Shown here piece by piece: positions 7,962-16,171 of a stretch of DNA of 64,000 nt; the first letter of the stretch is position 1; each line of letters opens with the position of its first letter. The stretch comes from CAYXZQ01 sp963717515 (GTDB taxonomy: Archaea; Nanobdellota; Nanobdellia; Woesearchaeales; DSVV01): contig OY970338.1 in assembly GCA_963717515.1 (NCBI GenBank), positions 1,674,001-1,738,000 on the forward strand. The letters run 5' to 3'. The position numbers and the translations under genes were made by a program. Below the pieces are notes generated by a model, which had not been told where the DNA came from, did not search any database, and saw nothing but the letters and a program-made list of their open reading frames with translations.

Positions 7962-8754
7962 AGAAATTCCTCGCGTCCTTGTAGCTGAAAACAGGCCCGT
8001 CCTTGCACATGTATTTTCCGGCGACAACGCAATGCCCGCACTTCCCTACACCGCATTTCATGTGCCTCTCATAGCTCAGGTAGATCTGCTCGTCATCGAA
8101 TCCCTTCTTCTTCAGCCTCTCGATACATACATTCATCATGACAGGAGGGCCGCACAGTATGACTGCCTTGTTCCCAGGGGATATGTCTGCATCTGAGAAG
8201 GCATCAGTCACGAAGCATACCTTGCCCTTATAAGCCGGGTCTGCACAGTGGTCAACTGTGAGGGTCACATCGTGTCTCTTTTTCCACATGTCGATGTCCT
8301 CCCTGAATAGCATCTCTGCCGGATCCCTGAATCCAAGGAACAGGGATACCTTGCCGTATTTCTTATGGTTCTTCTCAATGTATTCGATGACAGAGCGGGG
8401 AGGCGCAAGGCCCGTGCCCCCTGCAATGACCACGATATCCTTGCCTTCCATGTCTTTCATGGGGTATCCTGTGCCGTACGGGCCTCTCATGAGAATTGAG
8501 CTGCCCTTCTCCAGCTTGATGATCTTCTTGGTCACATTGCCGACGCCCCTGACAAGAAGCTCGACATGGCTCTTTGAATATGAGCAGACAGAGATCGGGC
8601 ATTCGCCTATGCCCATGACAGACACCTCGACGAACTGGCCCGGGTCAGGGTTCATTCCTGAGCTGACCTTGAGCAGAGCAGTGTCTGATGTAAGCATTTT
8701 GTTTTCAGTTATCTTTGATGCCTTCGGCTCGTATGGATTAGTTCCCTTGCTCAT
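7954..8754 (-). CDS. hydG: Group 3b hydrogenase diaphorase (gamma) subunit
   Basis: A ferredoxin-NADP reductase-fold subunit that exchanges electrons with NADP(H). The FAD-binding region is near CPISVCSYSK, the nucleotide-binding region has VVIAGGTGLAPP and LCGPPVMM, and a C-terminal 2Fe-2S site is formed by MKCGVGKCGHC with a later KYMC. It resembles sulfhydrogenase gamma subunits and, more distantly, NfnS/PyrK-type proteins such as the one at 47580-48371. It overlaps hydB upstream by 17 bases and hydD downstream by 8. Length 266 residues, slightly below the usual 290. Confidence 0.92.
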   Translation of the reverse strand: MSKGTNPYEPKASKITENKMLTSDTALLKVSSGMNPDPGQFVEVSVMGIGECPISVCSYSKSHVELLVRGVGNVTKKIIKLEKGSSILMRGPYGTGYPMKDMEGKDIVVIAGGTGLAPPRSVIEYIEKNHKKYGKVSLFLGFRDPAEMLFREDIDMWKKRHDVTLTVDHCADPAYKGKVCFVTDAFSDADISPGNKAVILCGPPVMMNVCIERLKKKGFDDEQIYLSYERHMKCGVGKCGHCVVAGKYMCKDGPVFSYKDARNFYD

Positions 8755-9727
8755 TTATATCACTCAATATGTCAGGTATGTTGCAGACATCGGTGGGGCA
8801 GACGGTCACGCACCTTCCGCAGCCTGTGCATGTTATCTCCTCAATGGTCCGCATCATATAGCTGAACTTGCACATCAGCCTGTGCTTGAACCTCTCGTTC
8901 CGTCCCTGGCGGAATATGTGGTTGCCTGCGACTTTCGTGTAATCAGCTGACTGGCAGTAATCCCATATGCGCTTCCTTGTCCCTGATTTCAGGTCAAGGT
9001 CCGGGTAATCCTTGATGTCAAAACATGAGCATGTAGGGCAGACAACATTGCATGCGCTGCATGAGAGGCATTTGGCAGAGTACCTGTCCCAGTTCTTCGA
9101 ATGCCTGTTTACCGCACTTGTCTTAAGCTTGAGGCTGCAGTCAGGCAGGTCCTTCTTTGCCTCCCTCACCGACGCCTTGAATATCTTCTTGTCTATGAGG
9201 CTGTTGCCTTTCTTGGAGCCCACATCCACTATGAAACCATCCTCTGTCCTCTCCAGGAAGAGGTCATACTCAGGGTCTTTTATGTCGAAAGAGCTGCAGA
9301 AGCAGTTGTCATTCTCCTCTGACCTGCATTTCATGGCTATTATGAATATGTTCTCCCTCCTCTCTTCGTAATACGGGTCATTTATCCCCTCCCTGAAGAA
9401 CTTGTCCATCTTTGACACAGCTGACACGTCGCACATCCTCATGCCGAGAATCACTTTTTTCTTGCCGTTTTCGACAGTCTCCAAAGTGTCCTTCTCTCCT
9501 CCCAGGATGCTCTTCTTCCTGCTGTATCTTAGAAGGTCCTCTTCCGGAGGCAGGAAATATCTCTTCGGGGGATAATAGGAATTCTTCTCTAAGGTAATGT
9601 CATCGAACGACTTGACTTCGGAAAATACCACCAGCTTTCCATTGACCTGGGGAGCGATGACATCATATGATTTCATGAGGAGGTTCACGAATATGGGGAA
9701 GTCCTCTTTTTTCAGCATATAAGCCAT
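8738..9727 (-). CDS. hydB: Group 3b hydrogenase FeS (beta) subunit
   Basis: First gene of the hydrogenase operon. The C-terminal half has two 4Fe-4S ferredoxin motifs, CLSCSACNVVCPTCSCFDI and CTGCGRCVTVCPTDVC, as in the sulfhydrogenase beta subunit that wires the small subunit to the diaphorase. The N-terminal part contains further conserved cysteines (CDVSAV, CFCSSFDI). At 329 residues it has the usual length. The ATG at 9727 lies about 24-30 bases downstream of a TATA box, so the operon message is probably leaderless. Confidence 0.92.
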   Translation of the reverse strand: MAYMLKKEDFPIFVNLLMKSYDVIAPQVNGKLVVFSEVKSFDDITLEKNSYYPPKRYFLPPEEDLLRYSRKKSILGGEKDTLETVENGKKKVILGMRMCDVSAVSKMDKFFREGINDPYYEERRENIFIIAMKCRSEENDNCFCSSFDIKDPEYDLFLERTEDGFIVDVGSKKGNSLIDKKIFKASVREAKKDLPDCSLKLKTSAVNRHSKNWDRYSAKCLSCSACNVVCPTCSCFDIKDYPDLDLKSGTRKRIWDYCQSADYTKVAGNHIFRQGRNERFKHRLMCKFSYMMRTIEEITCTGCGRCVTVCPTDVCNIPDILSDINEQGN

Positions 9728-9750
9728 TATGCTGTATTCAATTGGTTTTT

Positions 9751-9762
9751 GATATTTAAAGG
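9751..9762 (-). promoter_or_regulatory. TATA box of the hydrogenase operon
   Basis: On the minus strand the sequence CCTTTAAATATC lies 24-35 bases upstream of the hydB ATG, the normal archaeal TATA spacing for a leaderless message. It faces away from the BASS transporter promoter at 9830-9842, so the region 9728-9858 is a divergent promoter region. Confidence 0.6.
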
Positions 9763-9829
9763 TTTCTATGGTTCAGCCACATGCGCATTGCTTATTGTTG
9801 TGTTTGTCATCAACAAGACAAAACGAAAG

Positions 9830-9842
9830 TTATTTAATATAT
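9830..9842 (+). promoter_or_regulatory. TATA box of the BASS-type transporter gene
   Basis: TTATTTAATATAT lies 17-29 bases before the ATG at 9859. This fits a leaderless or very short leader transcript. Confidence 0.5.
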
Positions 9843-9858
9843 CTAGACGGAAAAAGCG

Positions 9859-10758
9859 ATGCAGATGAACATCCTCGAGGATTCAAAAGTCGTTTTCTTC
9901 GTATTCATGGCTCTCGGCTTCCTCTTCCCCGGGGCTGCAGAACCGCTGAAGGTCCTCCTTGTCCCGCTGCTCATAATCATGATGACCCTGTCTGTGAAGG
10001 ACATCCACCTCGCCCACCTGAAGAAGGATGACCTGGGGAGGGCTGCAAAGCTGGTGCTGATCAACTTCTTCGTCCTCTCACCTGTGTATCTGCTGCTCAG
10101 CTTCCTGCTCGTCAGGAATCATGACTACAGGAGCGGGTTCATACTCCTTGCAGCCGTCCCTCCGGCAGCTGGCATCATACCACTGGGCTACATCTATCAC
10201 GGCGATATCAGGGATTCGCTCATCGGAGAGATAGTCTGCTATCTATTCGCGCTGGTTTTCTCCCCAATCCTTGTCTACTTGTTCCTTGGACAAAGCGTCA
10301 ACATAACATTCTTCATAAAGATACTGCTGCTCATAATCTTCCTTCCAGTGGTCATCGCCCACTTCATGCATGGCCTCAGGTGGAAGATATTTGGGAAGAA
10401 GAATATAATGATAAACATGATCTATGGCATATCCATATACATATTTATCGGGCTTAACAGGGAGACTTTCCTGAAAGACCCTCTAGGCATGATACCTGTG
10501 ACTATCGTTGTGCTCCTCGCAACATTCGGTCTGGGCGCTGTGATATACGCAATCCTTGTGAGGAAGAAAGTCAAGAAGAAATATGACGTAATGTACGTGC
10601 TCTTCGGCACATTCAAGAACGGCAACAGCGCAGCGACCTTAGGGATACTATTCATCGGTCCTGCAGCCGCAATCCCGGTGGCGATAAGAGGGCTGCTTAC
10701 GCCTTTCTATTTTGCATTCCTAGAGAAACTCTTCCACATGCACAAAGAATCAGTCTGA
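9859..10758 (+). CDS. Bile acid:sodium symporter (BASS) family transporter
   Basis: A 299-residue protein with nine to ten hydrophobic helices. Family hallmarks are the short motifs AAVPPAAG around residue 97 and KNGNSAATLG around residue 255, which correspond to the unwound helix crossings of the sodium-coupled BASS fold. Members carry organic acids such as pyruvate, pantoate or bile acids with sodium; the substrate here cannot be told. It is divergent from the hydrogenase operon. Its last nine bases overlap the convergent NAC gene. Confidence 0.75.
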   Translation: MQMNILEDSKVVFFVFMALGFLFPGAAEPLKVLLVPLLIIMMTLSVKDIHLAHLKKDDLGRAAKLVLINFFVLSPVYLLLSFLLVRNHDYRSGFILLAAVPPAAGIIPLGYIYHGDIRDSLIGEIVCYLFALVFSPILVYLFLGQSVNITFFIKILLLIIFLPVVIAHFMHGLRWKIFGKKNIMINMIYGISIYIFIGLNRETFLKDPLGMIPVTIVVLLATFGLGAVIYAILVRKKVKKKYDVMYVLFGTFKNGNSAATLGILFIGPAAAIPVAIRGLLTPFYFAFLEKLFHMHKESV

Positions 10759-11091
10759 AAGCTCCATTATGGCCTTTGCAAGGTCGCCTTCTGCATCCTC
10801 GATCGCCTTTCGCGCCTCGTCCTCCGAGACCCCGCACTGGTCCATCACGGTCTTTACATCCTCGTCGCTTATGTCAGGGGTCGAGTCAGGTTTCCTTTCA
10901 GAGATCTCTCCCACAACCTGGAACGTGTCCTGGCCCATCATGTTGACCCTGGAGACCTGGGGGTTGTCGATGATTATCTCCCTTCCTGAGCATTTGATGA
11001 TTACCTGCTCTGCATCGTCTATCTCTTCCTGCTTGATGCCCATGCGTTTCATGGCCTGTTTCATCATCCTCGGGTTCATTCCTGGAAACAT
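10750..11091 (-). CDS. nac: Nascent polypeptide-associated complex protein (NAC)
   Basis: The archaeal NAC homodimer subunit, which binds emerging chains at the ribosome exit. The N-terminus MFPGMNPRMMKQAMKRMGI and the NAC barrel (VIIKCSGREIIIDNPQVSRV, GQDTFQVVGE) are characteristic. The C-terminus is a UBA domain (VMDQCGVSEDEARKAIEDAE, GDLAKAIMEL). Length 113 residues is standard. It sits next to the Sec61-beta gene on the same strand, eleven bases downstream, a sensible pairing of protein-biogenesis factors. Confidence 0.95.
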   Translation of the reverse strand: MFPGMNPRMMKQAMKRMGIKQEEIDDAEQVIIKCSGREIIIDNPQVSRVNMMGQDTFQVVGEISERKPDSTPDISDEDVKTVMDQCGVSEDEARKAIEDAEGDLAKAIMELSD

Positions 11092-11102
11092 GCTGTCACC
11101 TT

Positions 11103-11282
11103 CTATGGCAGGCCGAACCAGCCGGCGCCTGCAGAATGCAGAATAAGCTCAATCACTATCACAATGCAGGTGAGGACTATGATATGCCCTGGCTTGAACT
11201 CGATCTTCGACCGGTACTCGTCGAAATACCTTGTTATGCCTGCTGTGGAAGTAGGCATGTTGACTTTCTTGTCTCTTGCCAT
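11103..11282 (-). CDS. secG: Preprotein translocase Sec61-beta/SecG subunit
   Basis: A 59-residue protein with the archaeal Sec-beta layout: a polar N-terminus containing MPTSTAGITRYFDEY and a single C-terminal membrane helix (IIVLTCIVIVIELILHSAG). The frame extends seven codons further to 11303, but the ATG at 11282 gives the conserved N-terminus and lies about 23 bases after the TATA-like TTTTTAAA. It belongs to the SecYEG translocon in the cytoplasmic membrane. Confidence 0.92.
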   Translation of the reverse strand: MARDKKVNMPTSTAGITRYFDEYRSKIEFKPGHIIVLTCIVIVIELILHSAGAGWFGLP

Positions 11283-11367
11283 TTTTTCAGTGTAATGCAG
11301 CATGGTTTAAAAAGATTGCGGAAATCAATTCGGTTAAATTTATATTGCATGCTGATTTTATCACTTC

Positions 11368-12408
11368 ATGTTAAGATTCACATTCCAGGCGGATTGCAGG
11401 CCGACCCTTGCTCTCGGCACAGACTCAGCAGGCTCAGCATGCTTTGCAGAAGGCAAAAGGTTCCTCATGACTGAACCTGCAGGGGACCTTTCCATTGTCG
11501 AGAACCAGGAAATATACAAAGAACATATAAGCAGGCTCCTGGAAAAAGGCAGGCCGGATCTCATCGCCTGCGACCTGCACCCCGGGTTCTTCTCATCTGA
11601 TTATGCGCAGGAGCTTGCAAAAAGGCTTTCATGCAGGCTGGTCAGGGTCCAGCATCACAAGGCCCATGCCGCAGGGGCAGCACTTGAGCATAGCATTTCA
11701 GAATATGTGGGGATAGCCTGCGACGGCCTCGGCTATGGCGATGACGGCAATCTCTGGGGGGGTGAGATATTTGATGTAAAAGATGATGTATTCACGAGGA
11801 TCGGACACCTGGAAGAGCAGCCGCAGATAGGCGGTGATTCCGCTGCGCTCAATCCGGGCAAGATGCTCTTTGGCATCATCTCAAGGTTCATGGACAGGCA
11901 AGAGCTCAAAGATTTTTTCAGTGAAGACGAGATAAACGCATATTCAGGGCTGCTTGGGCAGGGGTTCAATGCATTCAATACGACATCGACCGGGAGGGTC
12001 CTTGATGCAGCATCATATCTTCTGGGGATATGCAGGAAGAGGACATACGAGGGCCAGCCTGCTATAGAATTGGAGAAGGCTGCGGCAGGCAGACCTTACA
12101 TGCTGGCCCCGGTCATTGAAAAGAAAGACAGGATGCTTGTGCTCAACACCACAGAGCTCTTCAGGTACCTGGTAAGGAACCTCTCGAAGGACAGGTCCAG
12201 GCTTGCGATGACTTCGCAGATGTACATCGCTGAGGGTGTCTTTGAGATTGCATCGAGGGCAATGAAGAACATGGTCTTCTCAGGAGGCGTTGCCTACAAC
12301 AGGACCATTTCAGGATTCATGAAGAGAAATGGCGTGCTCCTGAACAGGAGGATACCACCGGGCGATGCAGGCCTTTGCATAGGCCAGGCAGCAATCGCAA
12401 ATCTCTGA
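11368..12408 (+). CDS. hypF: HypF C-terminal carbamoyltransferase domain only
   Basis: The protein matches the Kae1-like C-terminal domain of HypF: start with LALGTDSAGSACF, metal-binding QHHKAHAAGAA, CDGLGYGDDGNLWGGE, and near the end VFSGGVAYNR. HypF carbamoylates the C-terminal cysteine of HypE to build the cyanide ligands of NiFe hydrogenases. Full-length HypF is about 750 residues with acylphosphatase, zinc-finger and YrdC-like domains ahead of this one; all are missing here (346 residues). A TATA-like AAATTTATATT about 22-32 bases before the ATG shows the short form has its own promoter and is not a fragment of a broken gene. The activating YrdC-like step must come from another protein, or the short form acts alone. 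Confidence 0.85.
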   Translation: MLRFTFQADCRPTLALGTDSAGSACFAEGKRFLMTEPAGDLSIVENQEIYKEHISRLLEKGRPDLIACDLHPGFFSSDYAQELAKRLSCRLVRVQHHKAHAAGAALEHSISEYVGIACDGLGYGDDGNLWGGEIFDVKDDVFTRIGHLEEQPQIGGDSAALNPGKMLFGIISRFMDRQELKDFFSEDEINAYSGLLGQGFNAFNTTSTGRVLDAASYLLGICRKRTYEGQPAIELEKAAAGRPYMLAPVIEKKDRMLVLNTTELFRYLVRNLSKDRSRLAMTSQMYIAEGVFEIASRAMKNMVFSGGVAYNRTISGFMKRNGVLLNRRIPPGDAGLCIGQAAIANL

Positions 12409-12426
12409 AGAACAATCCTTGCATCC

Positions 12427-12927
12427 TCACATGAAATTCCTTCCTACCCAGCCGCCAATGAAATGGGTAAGGATGATGACGACAACAGCTATGAAAAGGT
12501 GCTCTGCAATCACCCTCAGGGGCTTGGCATCCTGCATCCTTGCAATGAAATAGCTCAGGACAGCGATAAGCCCCAGGCCCATGATAATGCTAACCAAAAT
12601 GGCTGTCCCGAGCCCGAACAGCAGGACAGGGACTGCAAAGAGCATCGCGAACAGGAACTTTGAGAAGAATGTGCTTAGGGTCGCAACCCATATCTCTTTT
12701 GTGGTATGGTGATTCTCAGATTCCTCGGAGATATGCATCCCGAGCGCGTCAGAAAAAGAGTCGGCGACAGCTATCGTTATGATCCCGCCGAGAACGACCA
12801 GCTTTGAATGCGTGCCTGAGTCAAGGCCGATGATGAGGCCGAGAGTTGTGATTATGCCTGATGTCACACCGAATGTGCTTCCCTTGATGATTGAGAGCTG
12901 CATCATGACCTGTTTTGCAATCCGCAT
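12427..12927 (-). CDS. VIT1/CCC1-family metal transporter-like membrane protein
   Basis: 166 residues with about five hydrophobic helices. The N-terminal GSTFGVTSGIITTLGLIIG and ITIAVADSFSDALGMHIS resemble the vacuolar iron transporter/CCC1 repeats (GxxDGL and ADxxSMxxG). Relatives export iron or manganese from the cytoplasm. The position directly downstream of hypB on the same strand, 37 bases away, hints at a link with nickel/iron handling for the hydrogenase, but this is inference. The family is often about 230 residues, so this is a short member. Confidence 0.65.
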   Translation of the reverse strand: MRIAKQVMMQLSIIKGSTFGVTSGIITTLGLIIGLDSGTHSKLVVLGGIITIAVADSFSDALGMHISEESENHHTTKEIWVATLSTFFSKFLFAMLFAVPVLLFGLGTAILVSIIMGLGLIAVLSYFIARMQDAKPLRVIAEHLFIAVVVIILTHFIGGWVGRNFM

Positions 12928-12964
12928 ATATAAGCTTTGCGTTCATCGCTGCCTTTGCTTTTTC

Positions 12965-13681
12965 TCAGTGCTTGTGCGTCTTTTGGGACTTATTCTTTTT
13001 CTCATTCTCAAGAAATCCTGCCACAGGCTCAAATGAGCTCTTTTCTGAGGCAGAGGTTCTGAATATCTTCAGGTCCGTATTTATCTTCCTGATTCCATTG
13101 ATATACATTTTCTCATTGAAATCAACAGCATCTGCGATGTCATACTTGGAGATGACCACAGCACCAGCATGATGGAATATCAGAGGATATTTCTCAGGCT
13201 TGTCAGCGCCTTCTGCAGTAGAGCTTACGACGATGTCCAGGTGCTGGCCAAGGCTCACGCCCGCAGGGCAGACAAGGTTGCCCACATTCTCGATGATGAG
13301 GTATCCCCCTTCCGGGAGCTTCATATTTTCAAGAGCATCCTCGATCATCGCAGCAGTAAGATGGCAGCCGCTGTGTGTGTTTATCTGGAATGTCTCGATG
13401 CCTAGCTTCTCAAGCCTTTTCTTGTCGACGTCAGACTCAAGGTCGCCCTGGATGACGGCGAGCCTGTCCGTGCCGATATATCCTGCCAGCCCTTCTATAA
13501 GGGTCGTCTTGCCTGAGCCGGGGGCGCCCATTAAGTTTATGCAGAATATGTCCATGTCAGAGAGCCTGTGCCATGTCCTGTGAGCTATCCTGTCATTCTT
13601 TTCTGTGACTGATCTCTCAATGATTATCTCCTTCTGTCCTCCCTTATGCCCGCATCCGCATTCATCGCAAATCCTGATCAC
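12965..13681 (-). CDS. hypB: Hydrogenase nickel incorporation GTPase HypB
   Basis: HypB loads nickel in a GTP-dependent step. The N-terminus CDECGCG is a high-affinity nickel motif of the CxxCGC type. The P-loop GAPGSGKTTL, QGDLESDVD, HSGCHLT (interface metal site) and ENVGNLVCPA are the family motifs. The start is GTG at 13681, with AAAGGG just upstream as a ribosome-binding site; it overlaps hypA by 20 bases. The C-terminus is lysine-rich (NEKKNKSQKTHKH), ending in histidines that might hold metal. Length 238 residues, typical. Confidence 0.93.
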   Translation of the reverse strand: MIRICDECGCGHKGGQKEIIIERSVTEKNDRIAHRTWHRLSDMDIFCINLMGAPGSGKTTLIEGLAGYIGTDRLAVIQGDLESDVDKKRLEKLGIETFQINTHSGCHLTAAMIEDALENMKLPEGGYLIIENVGNLVCPAGVSLGQHLDIVVSSTAEGADKPEKYPLIFHHAGAVVISKYDIADAVDFNEKMYINGIRKINTDLKIFRTSASEKSSFEPVAGFLENEKKNKSQKTHKH

Positions 13682-13916
13682 CCTTTATCTTCTTTATCCT
13701 GAGCTCATCGCCTTCAGTCTCGACAATGTTCAGCCTGCTGTCCCTTATGACATCTGAATCTTTCCTGAGGAGATTGTAATAGTATATAAGCGGCGCCTTT
13801 TTGTAGCTTGTCAGGGAGCCGAGCTCGATAAATACCTCTTTCGGCCTGATTTTTCCTTTCAGGCTCTCCTGCTCGACAATCCCTATTATCTCCTTTGTTA
13901 TCGCAAGCTCATGCAT
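13662..13916 (-). CDS. hypA: HypA nickel chaperone lacking the zinc domain
   Basis: The N-terminal nickel motif MHE is present (MHELAITKEIIGIV), followed by the HypA beta-strand VFIELGSLTSY and the usual end GDELRIKKI. HypA proteins are normally 110-140 residues and carry a zinc loop with two CxxC pairs between these two parts; here the loop is absent and the protein is only 84 residues with no cysteine. It sits between hypE and hypB in the operon, overlapping hypB. The frame is intact at both ends, so this looks like an internal deletion that was kept, not a truncation. Confidence 0.85.
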   Translation of the reverse strand: MHELAITKEIIGIVEQESLKGKIRPKEVFIELGSLTSYKKAPLIYYYNLLRKDSDVIRDSRLNIVETEGDELRIKKIKGDQDLR

Positions 13917-13932
13917 ATTATCCTCTATCTAG

Positions 13933-14907
13933 TCAGCAGATTCGTGGGACTATCCTTCCTGACGGCACAGGCATTACCCTCCTTCCGATGATTGTCTGGA
14001 CCATGACCCTGTCCCCGGCGACAACCTCGCCGATTATCGCTGCATCCCTGTTGAATCCCTTCAGGGTCTTCTCTACCTTTGCAGCTTCCCTGCCTGGGGC
14101 GATGCATACAAAGACACCCTCGCATGCAAGCGAGTGAAGGTCAAGCCCGAGGAGCTCAGCGACCCTCCTGACCTCTTTTTTTGCAGGTATCTTCTGCTCA
14201 TCGAGCAGCATGCCGACTTTGCCTCTCCTCGCAATCTCATTGAGGACAGCTGCAATCCCGCCGCGTGTCGCATCCTTTGCGCATCTTATCATCCCCTTCA
14301 CTGAGCCGATCTCATCAAGCATGGGTTTTGAATCGCTCTTGACAGCCGTGCTGAAGTTGAATCTCCTTGACAATAGTGCAGCAGCATGCTCGCCGAGACC
14401 GCCGGATATGATTATCCTGTCGCCCGGGACTGCTTTTTTTGTCAGCAGCCCATCCCTGCCGGCGACACCTATGCCTGACGTGTTTAGGATTATCCTGTCA
14501 AGCTTGCCGCTCTCCATGACCTTTGTATCGCCGGTCACTATCGGCACTTTTGCCTGGAGTGATATTTTCTTTACTGATGCCATGATCCTCTTCAGCTCTG
14601 CAACAGGGAAACCTTCCTCGATGACAGCTGCGACAGACATGCCCAGGGGTTCTGCACCCATAACAGCAAGGTCGTTTATCGTCCCGCATGCAGCAAGCTG
14701 GCCTATGTCTCCGCCTGGAAAGAATACCGGGTCGACGATGAATGAATCAGTCGTAAAGACGATCTGCCTGTCGCCGAATACCATGCTTGCTGAATCATCA
14801 TCATAATTTTTCCACTTTCCCCTGAAGAACGGGCCGAGGGAGCTTATAAGCCTGTCCATCTCCCTGCCACCTGCACCATGGGCAAGTGTTATCATGTCAT
14901 CTTTCAT
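13933..14907 (-). CDS. hypE: Hydrogenase maturation factor HypE
   Basis: HypE dehydrates the carbamoylated C-terminal cysteine to a thiocyanate using ATP. The PurM/SelD-like fold is shown by LAHGAGGREMDRLI, DDDSASM, TTDSFIVDPVFFPGGD, TGDTKVM and DATRGGIAAVLNE. It ends in PRIC, the carbamoyl-accepting terminal cysteine. The correct start is the ATG at 14907 (MKDDMITLAHG), overlapping the hypD stop as ATGA; the longer frame to 15051 runs through hypD. Length 324 residues, normal. Confidence 0.95.
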   Translation of the reverse strand: MKDDMITLAHGAGGREMDRLISSLGPFFRGKWKNYDDDSASMVFGDRQIVFTTDSFIVDPVFFPGGDIGQLAACGTINDLAVMGAEPLGMSVAAVIEEGFPVAELKRIMASVKKISLQAKVPIVTGDTKVMESGKLDRIILNTSGIGVAGRDGLLTKKAVPGDRIIISGGLGEHAAALLSRRFNFSTAVKSDSKPMLDEIGSVKGMIRCAKDATRGGIAAVLNEIARRGKVGMLLDEQKIPAKKEVRRVAELLGLDLHSLACEGVFVCIAPGREAAKVEKTLKGFNRDAAIIGEVVAGDRVMVQTIIGRRVMPVPSGRIVPRIC

Positions 14908-15926
14908 TTTCCTGCAATGAAGTATATTGCGCAAGAGCCTTCTCTTGAGACCATGCATGCGCCCTTTGGATCTTCCGGTGTGCAGGAATTCCTGTAAAGC
15001 CTGCACCCAACCGGTTCGATTGCGCCCATGAGGACCTCTGCACACATGCATGCTGTCTTTTTCGGCTCAGGCACACTGCTGAATATATTCCTGTATAAAT
15101 ATTTTGCATCCAGCTCCTTATCCCTGACTTCCATGCCTGATGCAGGAATGGTGCCGAGCCCGCGCCAGGCAGAATCGGATATGACGAATACATCCTCCAG
15201 CAGCCTCTGCGCCACCGGGTTACCTCCAGGTCTCACAGCCTCTGGATAGGAATTCACGACTCCTGTCTTCCCCATTAGAATCAGTCCTGCAATCGCATCG
15301 ATTGCACGGAGGATCAACTCAGGTGAGAAACCTGCAATCGCCTGGGGAGCCCTTATGGCTTCATAAGGTCCGATGCCTGTGATTGTCGCAACATGGCCTG
15401 GGTCGATGAAGCCGTCGATTTTCACTTCGCCTGAGAGGAGCACTTCCAATGCTGGCGCAATGAGCCTGTGGACAGAATATACAGGCACACCTTTTTTCAG
15501 GAGAAAGCCTGTCATGGGTGCAGTTGTCTCGAAGCCTACGCCGAAAAAGACAATATCATGATATGTTTTTTTCAGGTCCAGCACCTCTTCAGCTGAATAG
15601 ACCTCGAAGACTTCCTGTCCGCTTGCCCTTGCCATCTCAAGGCTTGAACTGCTGCCAGGAACCCTCAACATGTCGCCGTAAGTCGCAACAGCCACTCCGC
15701 TCTCTGCAAGAGCTATCATGCAGTCGATATCATGCCTGGGAGTCACGCAAACAGGGCAGCCCGGACCGGATATCAGCCTGATATTTTTCGGCAGGATATC
15801 CCTGATGCCGTATCTCATGATTGTGTTGGTATGCCCTCCGCAGACTTCCATCAATGTGATATCCCTCCCAATACTGGCTGCTTTTTCCCTGATGGATTCC
15901 AGGCTGTGGGCAATGGCTTTATCCAT
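14904..15926 (-). CDS. hypD: Hydrogenase maturation factor HypD
   Basis: HypD is the 4Fe-4S scaffold on which the Fe(CN)2CO group is assembled together with HypC. The conserved motifs are MEVCGGHTN, SGPGCPVCVTP, GFETTAP, and cysteines near the C-terminus (ACMCAEVLMG, PVGCRLYRNSC) for the cluster. At 340 residues it is complete. It overlaps hypC upstream by eight bases and hypE downstream by four. Confidence 0.96.
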   Translation of the reverse strand: MDKAIAHSLESIREKAASIGRDITLMEVCGGHTNTIMRYGIRDILPKNIRLISGPGCPVCVTPRHDIDCMIALAESGVAVATYGDMLRVPGSSSSLEMARASGQEVFEVYSAEEVLDLKKTYHDIVFFGVGFETTAPMTGFLLKKGVPVYSVHRLIAPALEVLLSGEVKIDGFIDPGHVATITGIGPYEAIRAPQAIAGFSPELILRAIDAIAGLILMGKTGVVNSYPEAVRPGGNPVAQRLLEDVFVISDSAWRGLGTIPASGMEVRDKELDAKYLYRNIFSSVPEPKKTACMCAEVLMGAIEPVGCRLYRNSCTPEDPKGACMVSREGSCAIYFIAGK

Positions 15927-16137
15927 GCTCCATCATCCTCCTTGCTGCCCTGATGTTCTCCCTTGCTGTCCCTGCATCAATCCTTTGAATAGCAAATCCA
16001 GCATGGACAAGGACATAGTCGCCTGCTCTGGCATTTCCAAGAAGCGATACATTCGCCTGCTTCTTTACGCCGTCATAGTCGACAAGTGCAGATTCTCCAT
16101 CGATCCTGATTATCTTACCGGGTATTGCATAGCACAT
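15919..16137 (-). CDS. hypC: Hydrogenase maturation chaperone HypC
   Basis: A 72-residue HypC/HupF protein with the essential N-terminal cysteine in MCYAIPGKI and the barrel ending GDYVLVHAGFAIQRID. It delivers the iron group from HypD to the hydrogenase large subunit. It is the first gene of hypC-D-E-A-B. A TATA-like ATTATTTATTATAG at 16158-16171, overlapping the stop of the upstream kinase gene, is correctly spaced for a leaderless start at 16137. Confidence 0.95.
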   Translation of the reverse strand: MCYAIPGKIIRIDGESALVDYDGVKKQANVSLLGNARAGDYVLVHAGFAIQRIDAGTARENIRAARRMMEHG

Positions 16138-16157
16138 CGCATGGCAATAATGGCATC

Positions 16158-16171
16158 TATAATAAATAATT
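16158..16171 (-). promoter_or_regulatory. TATA box of the hypCDEAB operon
   Basis: On the minus strand ATTATTTATTATAG lies 20-33 bases before the hypC ATG. It overlaps the end of the upstream glucokinase-like gene, so the hyp operon probably has its own promoter even though the two are co-directional. Confidence 0.5.

Noticed and set aside
13933..14907. Selenophosphate synthetase (SelD) to supply the selenouridine synthase
   Set aside because: The fold is shared, but the C-terminal PRIC and the hyp operon context identify HypE.
15005..15025. GGTTCGATTGCGCC resembling a tRNA T-loop
   Set aside because: It lies inside hypD coding sequence, with no acceptor stem or anticodon arm around it.
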